Shown here one piece after another: positions 9,789 through 21,680 of a stretch of DNA of 64,000 nucleotides; within the stretch, counting starts at the first letter, position 1; the number at the start of each line of letters is the position of its first letter. The DNA comes from Rhizopus arrhizus. Lineage: Eukaryota; Mucoromycota; Mucoromycetes; Mucorales; Rhizopodaceae. The notes beneath the pieces were generated by a model. It was not told where the DNA came from. It did not search any database and was given only the letters and a program-made list of their open reading frames with translations. The stretch covers positions 124,001 through 188,000 of the forward strand of contig JAKZZE010000030.1 in the NCBI GenBank assembly GCA_024220505.1. Reading direction: 5' to 3'. The position numbers were made by a program, and so were the translations under genes.

Positions 9789-12063
9789 CGGGTAAACTTT
9801 TAAGAGCTTATAGTGCTGTTGAAAGAAGACAAACAGTAAATATTTTTTTTTTTTTTTTTTTTTTTTTTTGTACTGTAACACTGTTGTGACGCAGTTGGTG
9901 TAACTTTTGCGGAAGAAGGGACTCAGTCGTAGGAGGGACCTCAGTCCTAGGAGGGACATCAGTCTCTGAAGATAAACAAAAAAAGTTCAAAAATAGAAAA
10001 ACACAAAAAAATGACAATTATATAAATATCCCTTTATCCTTTTACCTTTTGATTTAACTGACTTTTGATATAACTCACTTTTGATATATTTTAACATAAA
10101 TAAACAGAATATCTTCAAGGATCTACCTTTAAAATCTTTCTGATCCCTTACATATACATCAAGTCAAGTCCTTTGAAGTCAAATTATCTTCATCGTATCA
10201 ATTTTATATTCTCTTATCAAGAAACTCTTTATTACTTTTTACTGTTTGATCTACAATACAAGATCTGGTGGTCACTTACTACAAGCAAACCAAATTTATC
10301 AACATAAACACAAGCTTTTGATCTCAAATTCTTTTACACTTTAAAGAAAAGTCAAATTATTTCTAAACCCAAGGCCATTCAACAAACGAAACAATACCTA
10401 TCACAAGAAAAATTACACTGTAACACGAACAATGATTTAGTCCCCGATACAAACATGTACAATTACAGTTTGGATGAAGAACATGAACTTTAATTTACAG
10501 TTCAGGACAAGAGACAAAAGACACCCCATATTTTTTATATAAATAAGATGAATATTTTTAACCAAAATACAGACATCCAATTCGAATCCAATTCACATTC
10601 AATAAACAAAATCTTCTTGCGCTTAAATGCAATTGTTTCTTATTGGGTCACAAACACCTTTTCTTTTCTTTTTATTTTTACTTATTCTTTCTGATCTGAT
10701 ACCTGAATTATCACGAACCAAGAAAGATCCCTTTTATTTTTATCTTTTATAAACAATCTCACTCTTAACCTTATTGATCTATTGTCGTATTTACTCTAAT
10801 AATTTCCTTAATGTCGTGTGAGATCACTCAAAAGATTCTTAAAATTAATAATTTGACTGTATATCATATATAGCACTTCGTGCTATGTACGATAAACAGC
10901 CCACACAATTTATACCGTACTACCTCGGACCTTAAATCATATTGTTATATTCTAAGACGTAGTTTGTATTGAATGGGCTCTCTCTCTCGTCCTTACTCAA
11001 TAAAGAGGTTCAAGAGACTCATCGATTATTTGATTTATTTGTTAATTTTATTAATCGAGAGAACAACACGCCTATTCCACATCTATAAAGATCTGGTGGT
11101 CACTACTTAAAATCAAATTACTTTATCAAAAGAACTGTTAAACGTTCAATCAAGTTAATCAAATTCAAGTCATTCAAGGCTTCAAACTTCAAACTAAACA
11201 AATCTACATCACTTTAACACAATCCAAATCCCAAGTACTAACAAGTTACAGTACCACGCCAGTTAGAAAATGAACTTCTGCGTAACAATCTATTTGAAAA
11301 CGGAGTATCAACTCTTTTGCTTGAAAACCAAAAACAACACAAAATCATAAAACCCAAAAACATATAAATACCCTCATATCTTATCCCTATTTTGACTTCA
11401 CTTCACTTCACTTCACTTTACTTTTCTTTATTACAGAATATTATATTCTTTTTTTCTTTTCTTTATTTTATAAACCAATAAAACCATCAAGCGTTCAAAA
11501 GAAACCCTTTGGTCTGTGTTCTATTCAAAATACTGAAGTCCCTTGAAGCTAAATCAACTTCATTGTAAACCTATTCCTAAACCTCAAGAGTTTAGCCTAT
11601 TTTAACAAGTTTGATCTACTTAATAAGATCTGGTGGTCACTACCAACAATACTTATTTACTTACAAAAGTAAACCCGCAAACAAGCTATATACCTAAAAA
11701 AGAAAAATTTACACTGTTGTGAGAATGATCGCTTTTTGGATGAAACGCAAACCAACTCCGAGATGGATTGTTAAAATAACTTAAATTATTTTAACAACCA
11801 TTGTCAAAGGAATAGTAATAGTCGCAAAAATAAGAAATGCTAAAAAAAATAAGAAAAGCTAAAAAGAAAAAAAAAATATTATTCATATATATATCCCATC
11901 TTTTTGTGAAGAAATTGTTAGTCAGTTTAAATAAATCATATATTTTTACTCAACAATTAACAAGCTTTAACAAGAAAGTCCCTGTTCACTTAAACTTTTT
12001 ACTCTATTTTAACTTTTATCAAGAAACATCGTATTGATCTTACACATAAGATCTGGTGGTCAC

Positions 12064-12631
12064 TGTTGTATAATGGTAATAGTTATTAAGAAAAAGGTAG
12101 AAACAAAAATAAAGAAACAGTGTGAGTACTTTTTGAGGCTGATCTTTATTTCAGTTTAAGTTAAAGTAAAAATTATTCTAATTGAAGGCAGGTATTTATA
12201 TCTTATTGAGTGAGCGGCTTGATATCTTCTATTGTAAGCGTTCTTCTAATATTTAGGTACTTTAACAAGTGTCATCTATAATTATGATTATGAAAACTTT
12301 TCATTTGTTCTTTTGTATGTCTGTCATAGATTATCTTTTATTCTGGGAATTCCTCACTGATTTGAATAACGTTATTTTACGCGTTATTTCAATTATGTGA
12401 AAGATTAGCAATATTCCTGATATTGGATTGGATCTTGTTATTTTAGTTGATGCTTCTTCTTATCAAAGAACTCTCATTAATACAAAACATATTCTAAAAG
12501 AACATGTTTAATTGGAATTGATTGTATGATCTTATTTAAATAAACTTATATTTTTATTTTATTTAATAATGATCTTGTATTAAGACTTATGTTTATCGAT
12601 GTCGATTACAATCAGTTGCTGTTCTACAACA
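12064..12631 (-). mobile_element. Solo LTR of the element-E family
   Basis: This 568-bp LTR lies in reverse orientation relative to element E (46385-52353), from TGTTGTATAATGG to GTTCTACAACA. The flanking 5-bp duplication is GTCAC (12059-12063 and 12632-12636). It landed inside the tRNA-complementary primer-binding site of an array unit. A solo LTR is the usual product of LTR-LTR recombination. Confidence 0.93.
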
Positions 12632-12783
12632 GTCACTACTTAACAAGCATCCGCTTAACTTCTATATTAAACAACAACTTACAAGACAATCTTAACCTTA
12701 CAATCAAGCTTTACAAGCAAACTTACTTTATTAAAACACAAACTTTACTCACTTACAACAAGCCAACCATATAAAATAACATT

Positions 12784-12801
12784 TGGTGGTCACTACGAGG
12801 G
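12784..12801 (+). promoter_or_regulatory. Primer-binding site, perfect complement of tRNA-Ile 3' end
   Basis: TGGTGGTCACTACGAGGG is an 18-nt exact reverse complement of the mature tRNA-Ile(AAU) 3' end, including the post-transcriptional CCA. This is the longest match among the array units and identifies the motif as an LTR-element primer-binding site. Confidence 0.85.
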
Positions 12802-13071
12802 AAACAAAAAATTCAAACGAGGGAAACAAAGAAATCAAACGAGGGAAATAAAACATCAAATCAAGAAATTAATCAAAAAATCAAATCAAGAAATTAAATC
12901 AAGAAATTAAATCAAGAAACAACCTTAAACAAAAAAAAAACAAATTATCAAGTTTACCTGAAACTAAAATGGCTTATATAAATGGACACATCGCGTTGGC
13001 TAACGCTAACATGAACGCAAGTTATCGACCTACAGTAGCCGACAAAACTGGTGCACAAAAATTAAAATCAA

Positions 13072-16000
13072 CACTACGGCGCAAAAAATCTCCGCATAAC
13101 ACTCATTGCAGGCGCGGATTAATAAAATAAAGATGCTAAAAATGTCGAATTTAGCATAATTTGGAATAACATTGGAATAACATTGGAGTAAAACATGATG
13201 CTACATGAACTCTCATACGCTTTCACATAACAATTTAATTGGATGAGGCAAAATTGGAGTAAAATGGAGTAAAATTGGTCTAAAGTATAACAATTTAATT
13301 GGACGAGGCAGACATTAGCTGTTCTGTATATAAGCAGAGTATGGCTATGTTTAATCAATTATGTCCAGTAAAATGGGTAGGTTTATTATTGTATAGGGCA
13401 GTATAAATGGACAAATTTAAATGATTTAATAATACGATGCTTTATTTATTTTATTATTCATTTAATATACATTTGAATAAAAAAAAAAAGTAATAACAAA
13501 AAAAAAGTAATAACAAAAAAAAGTAATAACAAAAAAAAAGGAATAATAAAAGAAAAGGAATAACAAAAGAAAAGGAATACAGAATGAACAGATCCAATAT
13601 AATCGTACGTCATTACTTACCTGTCCTCGACAATATTCAATGCAACCCATTTAGCAGATTTAATTACTTTCAACAATCTACATTGCAATCTACATTCAAC
13701 AGAATAATTAATATTTAAACATATGCAATTTTATTTCTATTTACCAAAATTGCTTTCCTTTTTTTTTTATCACATGATGGATAATTGTCTTATACAACTA
13801 TTGTTACTTTTCCTCAAGTCCGTGCGCCTATGCTTTATTGGGTTTAATAATACTCTATCATCATTGCTGTTATCGTTAATATCATCACAGTCGCTTCATA
13901 CAAAATCCACATTGCAAAATAAAACAAAGTATTAAAATCTAATAAAAAACATCAGTTAAGAAAAAAGTAACAAGCAAACAAATTATACCTTTTGTCTTGT
14001 TCAAACATACTATCTATACAATATGTTGTTGGTTAAGGTTCAATTTATCTGAAGCAGCATAGAGTATAATTTTACCTAATATCAACAGCATACGCAATAT
14101 GAAACAACACACCAAGCATAGTATACAAAAGCAGAGGATGAATAGTTGCGACAAACTGGTCTACAGCATGATAGAGTATTGATTATACAGCTAGGTTGCA
14201 CACTACAGATAGAGTCAGTAAGGTGTCAAGGTAAGTAGCGGAAAGGAATACAAATAATGATATAAAGAAGAGCAAGGGTTGTTGCAAGTTGTAATGTAGC
14301 CATAACTAAGTTTTCTTTTCATTAGTGAACCATTCGTTAAAAACATCTTGTTTGACTAAAGCTCTCGCAATATTTGAAGTAAAAGAATACTAGAGCTTAC
14401 TATAAGCAAAGATAAAAAGAAATGGTTAAAAGGAATACAACATTCAACAACTTCATACCCATGCAACATAATAATTGTTTTTTTTTTTTTTTTTTTTTTT
14501 TTTTCATTTGTATGCGTTGACTGTTTGAGCTGATTTAGTTTTAGCTATTTTGTTTTCAAAACATGGTGCATATCAGCAATAACTAAAAGTATCAAAAACT
14601 GTTAACAAAGTAGAGTAATAATGAATATACGAAAAAAAAAAAAAAAAAAAGAAAAGAGCCATAAAAAAAATAAATAAATAAAATAATGCTTTAAAATCCA
14701 TGCAAGTTTATTTCATATAATTAACGTCATAGGACCAATGGCATTGAAGAATAATAGCTAAGCTATATAAAAAAGTACCAACATTATCATCATGGAGATC
14801 TAGTCATGACAAGACAATTCTAAACGACATTTAACAAACAATAGTAGAATTTATTTAACAAAGATAAAACAATAAAAGGAAAAAGAAACAATTCTATTCT
14901 TCTCTTTTTATTTTGACGACAAGTAGGACGAGTGGCAGAACGGGTGGTAGACATAATGGTATGCTTTCCGATCTTTAATGCCTTTTTCTTCATTTCATTT
15001 ATGTAGCCTTCTTTTTTTTTATTTTTTTATGCTTTTATGCCTATGTCTATGATTTAATAACTTCTTTTTCCATGTTCCTTTTTTTTTTTTTTTTAATTAC
15101 CATCAAAACTCCATCCAAAATATATATCTAATCTTCTCTTATGTATTGCTGTATTCACGTAAATCACTCTTCGACTATAGCCCAAATAAATTCTATGCAT
15201 ATGTTTCTATGCTTAAAACCTTTTACAAGAAACTATTTTTATACCTTTTGTAGCTGTAATAAAAAAGAATCGTTTTAAGAGTTTTTTGAACAAAGCTTCA
15301 GGTTTTGTATCTGTTAACAAGTTGCACTGCAAAATGATATGTTATTTGACACCTTCCATTATCTCTACAGTGTTACGTTGTTGTTAAAGGGATTTATAGC
15401 CTTATATCCAATATGCTAATCAAAATAAGATTTTTTTCATTATGAGTACTGAACTTGTATGTTTTTTTTTTTTTTTTCCTACCAAATAAAGACTTTTTTT
15501 CTACTAAATATTTCATAAAGCATAGGACTAAACGGAATGTAGCTCATATTCTATAAACATACATTAGATGCAATGTATATCAACAAACGATCATTATTTA
15601 CCTTAAAAAAAAAAGCTAATTCTTGTTAAATATTTGTAAAAGTATGTTGTTCAAGTTTCTTCTATAAATCATTAGAATCAAAGGTAAACGGGTTTTTCTT
15701 TATCATAACTATTTACTTTTACACTTTCACGGAGCCATGTATTAATCGACCATGGTATAATTATAATTCAGGATAAAAGAACAATTTTGATGCAAAGGGG
15801 CAAATAACTAGATTAAGGTACAAGATAAATAATAATAGTTTAATTGTTAGCAAGTGTTTAGAATAGTAAAAATAATTACGAGCCGTAAGAATTTCGTAGC
15901 AGGATTACATGAAGAAAGAAAAGAAGTACAATCGGAAGTTTCTTGTACTTTTTGAAACATTTGTAAGTTATAACGACGTCATCCCAGAGCATTTGCAAAC

Positions 16001-17154
16001 TCGTTTTTTTTTTTTCTTTTATTATTATAATTTTTGAAATTCAGTTTATTTAATTCATGATTACAACAATTGTTAGTAGTCAAACAGATTGAATTCCTTT
16101 GGCTTCAATTAAACTGACTATAACAGAGAAAAAGTATAATAACAAAGGTCAACCTACTCAAATCAATATTTTTACCCAATGAAGAAGTAATTTATAAACA
16201 AATTACTTTATTGTATATGGTCTGAATTTGGTAATAGTTTATACAACTCTTTTTTATATCTATTACGCATTTATATTCTTCAGTTTATTCCTCCATATTT
16301 AATACAAAAAAATAAAGATTCACAACTATGACAAATTACTCTCAGTTCAATTAACATAAAAAGTTTGTAATGTAACTCGACTAGTAAAAGTATAATGAAG
16401 CAGTACTACAATTGGATACAAAGAAAAGTTACAGCAATTAAAGCATATCTTGTTTAAATTTGCTAAAATAAATAGAACTAAATGTACAGGTGCATTACTG
16501 ACTCTTTGCCATAATGCTTACATGTCTTCTTTTTCACATTTTAAGTTTCCATTAAAAACATATCAGCTAGAGCACAAGATGTGGAAGTGGTTTAAGATAC
16601 GACAATTGACAGAGGCATAAAAAAACGTAAGCTTTGTTCTTTTTTTACATTTTTGGCAGCAATGGAGTTATAAGTTGTCTCTTTTTTTGTTGTTGCAAAT
16701 TATCTATTCTAAAAACAACCATAAAATATAGTTCAAGAAAGAAACAAAAAAGAGAGTCGCAGAACGTTTTTTTTTAAAAAAATAAAAAATTGTACACAAT
16801 CTACTTTCTTTGTAATTGCTTAAAAAAACCAATGAAAAGGAATCTTTTTTACGACCATTACAATCATAATGCAGAAAAATGCAAGTTGTGTAATATCGGT
16901 TCGTTACGTCTTTTAACAGCAAAATTCAGGTTTTATATAGTTTAAAAAGTGATTTTGCCAAGTAGATCCAGCCCATTTCAATATTTACCTGCAAAAAAAA
17001 AAAAAAAAGTGGAGCAATAAAAATGAATAGAGCATTTTAAAAAAAAATGCGGAGAACAACCAAAAAATAAACTCAAAAATACACCAGAAGCGCTGTAAAA
17101 AAATGCTGCAACGAGTATTCGTATCCTTCAAGCAGGATTCTTTGCGCCGTAGTG
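13072..17154. mobile_element. CACTA-type (EnSpm/CMC) DNA transposon, apparently non-autonomous
   Basis: This 4083-bp insertion has perfect 14-bp terminal inverted repeats CACTACGGCGCAAA, extending to 18 of 19 matches. It is flanked by a CAA duplication (13069-13071 and 17155-17157). CACTA termini with a 3-bp duplication are the hallmark of the CMC superfamily. The empty site can be reconstructed from the homologous right arm of X, where the sequence runs uninterrupted. The interior is AT-rich with homopolymer tracts (for example near 13484-13560, 14477-14503 and 14632-14650). I can identify no transposase, so the copy is non-autonomous or decayed. Confidence 0.82.
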
Positions 17155-17364
17155 CAACATTGTATCTCCGCCATATGTCTGCGACTTTTGTGGCATATAC
17201 CATCTGAAAGACAGTCCAAAATATACATTATGTTATGTAAATCGGAACTGTACCGGACATCCCCCAGGCATAAGGTCATTTTTAGTGATTTTTTGCATAT
17301 TTCAATTTTCGCCAAAAATGTGGTGCTTGTCTAGCCTTCTTTCAATTTTCCCCATATGTCTCCC

Positions 17365-17843
17365 TGTTGTAAACATAGTTATTTTGTATATGATATCAGT
17401 TGTATTAAAATAAATAACGATACACAAAAGATTAAACTATGATTGAACAATTCCACACTTTTCCAAATTTAGAACAATAAGATCAGTATCTGTCATCCTA
17501 GAGAGTCTGTCATGTTTTGACATGTCAATAAGATACAGTCTTATCATTCTGGACTAAATCTTTACAAATGAGTTTGAATAAGAATAGAACCTGATAATTA
17601 TCACTGCCCTAAACAGCCAAGTTTCACTTTCATCTCAACAGTTCATTATTAACATCAGTCTATAAAATTTTTCTTATACATGTCAAATCATATCGGTCGT
17701 AACTATTTTTGTCATCTAATCTCAGGTCTTGCTCAACTAATATAAATAGCCTTGAAATCTTTCTTTAATAAAATTATTCGACTTTAGAACTATTGTTCGG
17801 TCTCGTTAATTGTTCTTTGTCTTATTTTTGAATACTTAAAACA
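17365..17843 (+). repeat. 5' LTR of element A
   Basis: The LTR starts TGTTGTAAACATAG and ends TTAAAACA. Its first 144 nt differ from the LTR of element F at only two positions. The rest is unrelated in sequence apart from general AT-richness and a TATA-like AATATAAATAG near 17741. Confidence 0.85.
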
Positions 17844-20800
17844 CTTCATTTTTTTTAACGAATTCTGAACTACTGGTTATAATCAAGACATGACAGAAAA
17901 AGAACAAACCTATGAATTATCTATGCTTAATGAAAATGCTATATCTAACAAGAACGTACAAGAAAACGTTGAAGTATATGAAGACATAGAAATGGCCAAT
18001 ACGGGAAAGGCACCTACTACTGTAGAAAGTTCACAAATAGAAGACCCTTCTGTGGACGCTGTCATGGGTCTAAGGGTTACTTTGGAAAACCTTAGACAGC
18101 AAATAGCTCGTGCTGTTGTGGCTGGTGCTACACAAGAAGATTTGTTGAAGTTACAGGAGCGAGCAGTGAATATCCAAAACTGCATCAAATTTCTTGATGA
18201 AGCTCAAGCGTTTTGTGTCCCTCCTCCTCCTCCTATTAGCGATACTTCCTTTAGCGCTGATCTCTCAAGCAGAAATCCTAATCCTCGCTTGGACCACCTT
18301 ATCCCATCGGATCTCCCAATATGGCAGTGGCGTGGTAATGTTTGGAGAAAAGATGCTGATATCCATGATTCAGTGGAAGACCTGCTTGATACTTTCTCAT
18401 TAATAACTGAATCTAATGGCTTGTCAGTTGATACTAGTTGGTCTCGCCTGGTTCCCATCAAAATGAACAGGGATCAACGATCATGGTTCAACGAAGTATT
18501 AAAAGGGCGTAGCTTGACTTGGTCTGAGGTCCGTAAAATAATAATCAAGACCTATGCGGCACAAGACGTAGCCCAGGAACTGGAGCACATGGACCAGCTC
18601 TTATCGCTTAAAATGGGATCGACGGAATCTATCGAAGCATTCACAGATCGTTTTCAAAGGATCCGCAGAGCTGCCAAGTGGGATGATGACATCAAGACAG
18701 CATCCATTTACAAGCGTGCGTTGCCAAACTTTTTACGTCAGGAGGTCTCTCGCTCCTTGTTAAACCTTGGAAGAGATCAACAAGATTCCGTGACAAAAGT
18801 TGCAGCAAAAGCTAGAATGGTCTTGTCATCCAACTTGTGTTCTGAGGTGGGTAACCCAAGTCGTCAAGAACCTGCCCCTTCCAAGCCCTCATCTTCATCT
18901 CTCCTAGCAAGTGGAACAGAGGCATCAAAATACAACCCAAAGAACTTCAACTCATCAAGTAACTTACTGGGTACTATGAAGAAACATCCTTCAGTTGGAA
19001 ATCTGAAAAATAAATTCCGTTGCGCAATCCATGGTCTTGCAAACCATACAACTGAAAAATGTAACAAATACAAGGATCTACTGAACAAAAATCCTTCTTT
19101 GGTAAATTCTTCCCTTGGTACAACTAGTCCTTCCTTGTCTTTTGTTTCGGTTGCCAAAAACTGCTATCGTTGCTTGGGTAATGTTCCCTGGTCAAAAGAA
19201 CATGCTGCTCGCTGTCCTCGTGACAAACCCTATCATGGCCCTAGTAAGGCTATACGTTCTGTTCGCTTGGACACTTCAAGATCCAATGGTAGCAAGCCTA
19301 ACCTCACCATCACTCCTCAAGCTAGACCACAACAGGCACCTTCCAAGGTGTCTAGTGGTGATAGCAACTTGATGGACGTAGATGACGATGGTTATCCAAT
19401 TAATTATGATTGTAAGAAATTAACAAAACAGAATGAAGTATTTAAAAGTACTAACCATTCTTTAATTGTACCTATCACTATAGAAAATGTGAACACTATG
19501 GCCCTGGTTGATAGTGGTTCCTCTTTCAGCTCGATAGACACAAACTTTGTTAATAAATATAATATTGCAGTTGATAGAAATGTATCTGGTTCCGTTATAC
19601 TTGCTACAAATGATAATGTTAGTAAACGTTTCGGTACAACCAAATTTCCATTAAGTGTTATTTACGGTGATAATGATAAAAATCTTATTCATACATCCCA
19701 TTCTTTTGAAGTCCTTCCTCTTTCCTTGGATACTGAAGTTGTAATAGAATTAGATCTGATGCACAAGTTAAACATTCTTGTTACCAACTTAGCTATCAGA
19801 CATCCTAATCTTGCACCAGTTATTGACAAAGAGATTACGGATGATACACCTGAACCTAACAAAGCTCCTTTCGGTACACCTGAGCAACAAGCTCATTTTC
19901 ATAATGCTGTTAAACCATTTGTTGATCAAAATGCCTTAATACCCAAGAATTCATTTTGTACTGTACCAGAGTCAGTTATACGTTTAGAAACTATTAAAGG
20001 AAAAACTGCTTACCGTGCACCATATCGTACTCCTTTTAAACTACTACCAATCATGCGTGAATGTATTGACACTTGGTTAAAGGACGAAGTTATTGAACGT
20101 GCATCACCTAATTCAGATTGGAATTCTCCTTTAACATTGGCACCTAAGAAAGACTTGCTTGGTAATCTCACAGGACATCGACCCTGTCTCGATCCTCGCT
20201 TATTAAATTCTATTCTTGTGTCAAATGATAGACATCCTATTCCAAAGATTGAAGAGATTTTCGATCGGTTACAAGGATCAACTATTTTTACCACTCTTGA
20301 TCTTCGACAAGCATTTCATCGATTCCAAATCCATGAGCCTGATCGTGTTAAGACCACATTCACTTTTGAAGGTCAACAATACCAATTTAGAGGTTGTCCA
20401 TTTGGTTGGAAACATATTGCTTCCCGTTATCAACGAGTGATTAATATAGTGTTACGTGATTTACCTTATGCACAGGCTTTTGTTGATGATATCATCATAT
20501 TTTCCAAGTCTTATGAGGAACACATCACACATGTGCAAAACATAATTCAGAGATTAACTAAAGTGAATTTGATCCTTAACCCAGACAAGTGTCATTTTGC
20601 GCAGTCTACTGTTTACTTGCTTGGTTTCTGTGTTGATGCCAAAGGGTCTCGACTCGATCCTCGTAAAGTTACAAACGCTTTGACTTGGCCTAGACCTTCA
20701 TCTGGAAAAGAGATTCAACGCTTTTTAGGACTGGTAAATTATTTTAGAAAATACTTGCCAAATATTTCTGAAGTCACTGCACCTTTGGACAAATTACGTT

Positions 20801-21680
20801 TCGAAGGTAAACTTGATAAACTTTGGACATCTGAACAAGAAAGAGCTTTTGAAAAGATCAAGGCATTATTGTCTTCTGCGCCACTTCTTCATCATCCAGA
20901 TCTAGAACAACCTTTTTATGTTGCTACTGATGCTAGTAACTATTCAATTGGTGCTGTTCTTTACCAGGTTATCAAAAATGAGACTCGATATATCGGTTTC
21001 ATGGCACGCTCACTTTCTACATCTGAAAAGAATTATTCTACCACTAAACGTGAGCTATTAGCAGTGATATTTGCACTAAAGAAGTTTCATCCATTTTTGT
21101 GGAGTAATCCATTCACCTTATACACTGATCACAAGGCCTTAACTTATCTCCACACTCAGCCTGTAGCTAATGCTATGATGATCAATTGGCTGGACACTAT
21201 ACTGGATTATAACTTCAAAATCATCCATCGACCTGGTATTCAAAATATTCTACCAGATGCTTTGTCGCGTCTTTTCGAACCTGAAAAAACGCTGGAGGGG
21301 GATAATAAAACCATCAAAACAATTGTCACTTCCCAAATTATCAATTCTAACGGATCAATTCTTACATCCAGAATGATGATGCCTGCTGACTTGATGACCC
21401 CAGCACCAGAAGACAGACAAAAGCTACTCATGGATACACATTTAGAGGGACACCGTGGAGCTCAAGCAATCGTAACAGCTTTACATAGTGATGGTATTCA
21501 CTGGACAAAGCTCAAGGAAGATGCACTTGAAATAATACGTAGTTGTCCTGATTGCCAAAAATTCAATATCGCAAAGCACGGATACAATCCCTTGACCTCA
21601 ATCTATGCTGATGCACCTTGGGATCACATCTGTATCGACACAGCCGGACCTTTCCCTACTTCAGTACAAGGTAATCAATA

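Larger units (their letters stand above)
9880..13030 (+). repeat. Left array of degenerate LTR-like units with tRNA-Ile primer-binding sites
   Basis: A recurring block is seen. It has a TATA-like ACATATAAATA, then a pyrimidine-rich stretch, then a CTTGAAG...CTTCATTGTA motif, then GATCTAC..AAGATC, followed at once by TGGTGGTCACT. The last motif occurs at 10266, 11094, 11631, 12054 (split by a solo LTR) and 12784. TGG plus GGTCACT is the complement of the CCA end and acceptor stem of the tRNA-Ile at 9669. The units therefore look like LTR-PBS-short internal region repeats, as in TRIM-type non-autonomous LTR elements arranged in tandem. No coding sequence is recognisable. A T27 run lies at about 9843-9869 just before the array. 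Confidence 0.72.

Noticed and set aside
9885..9965. Three near-identical GGAGGGAC(C/A)TCAGTC words
   Set aside because: Very short local duplication inside the array; no function can be inferred.
14930..14956. Short minus-strand peptide MSTTRSATRPTCRQ inside the CACTA element
   Set aside because: Too short, no continuing exon recognised; could be a decayed first exon but cannot be supported.
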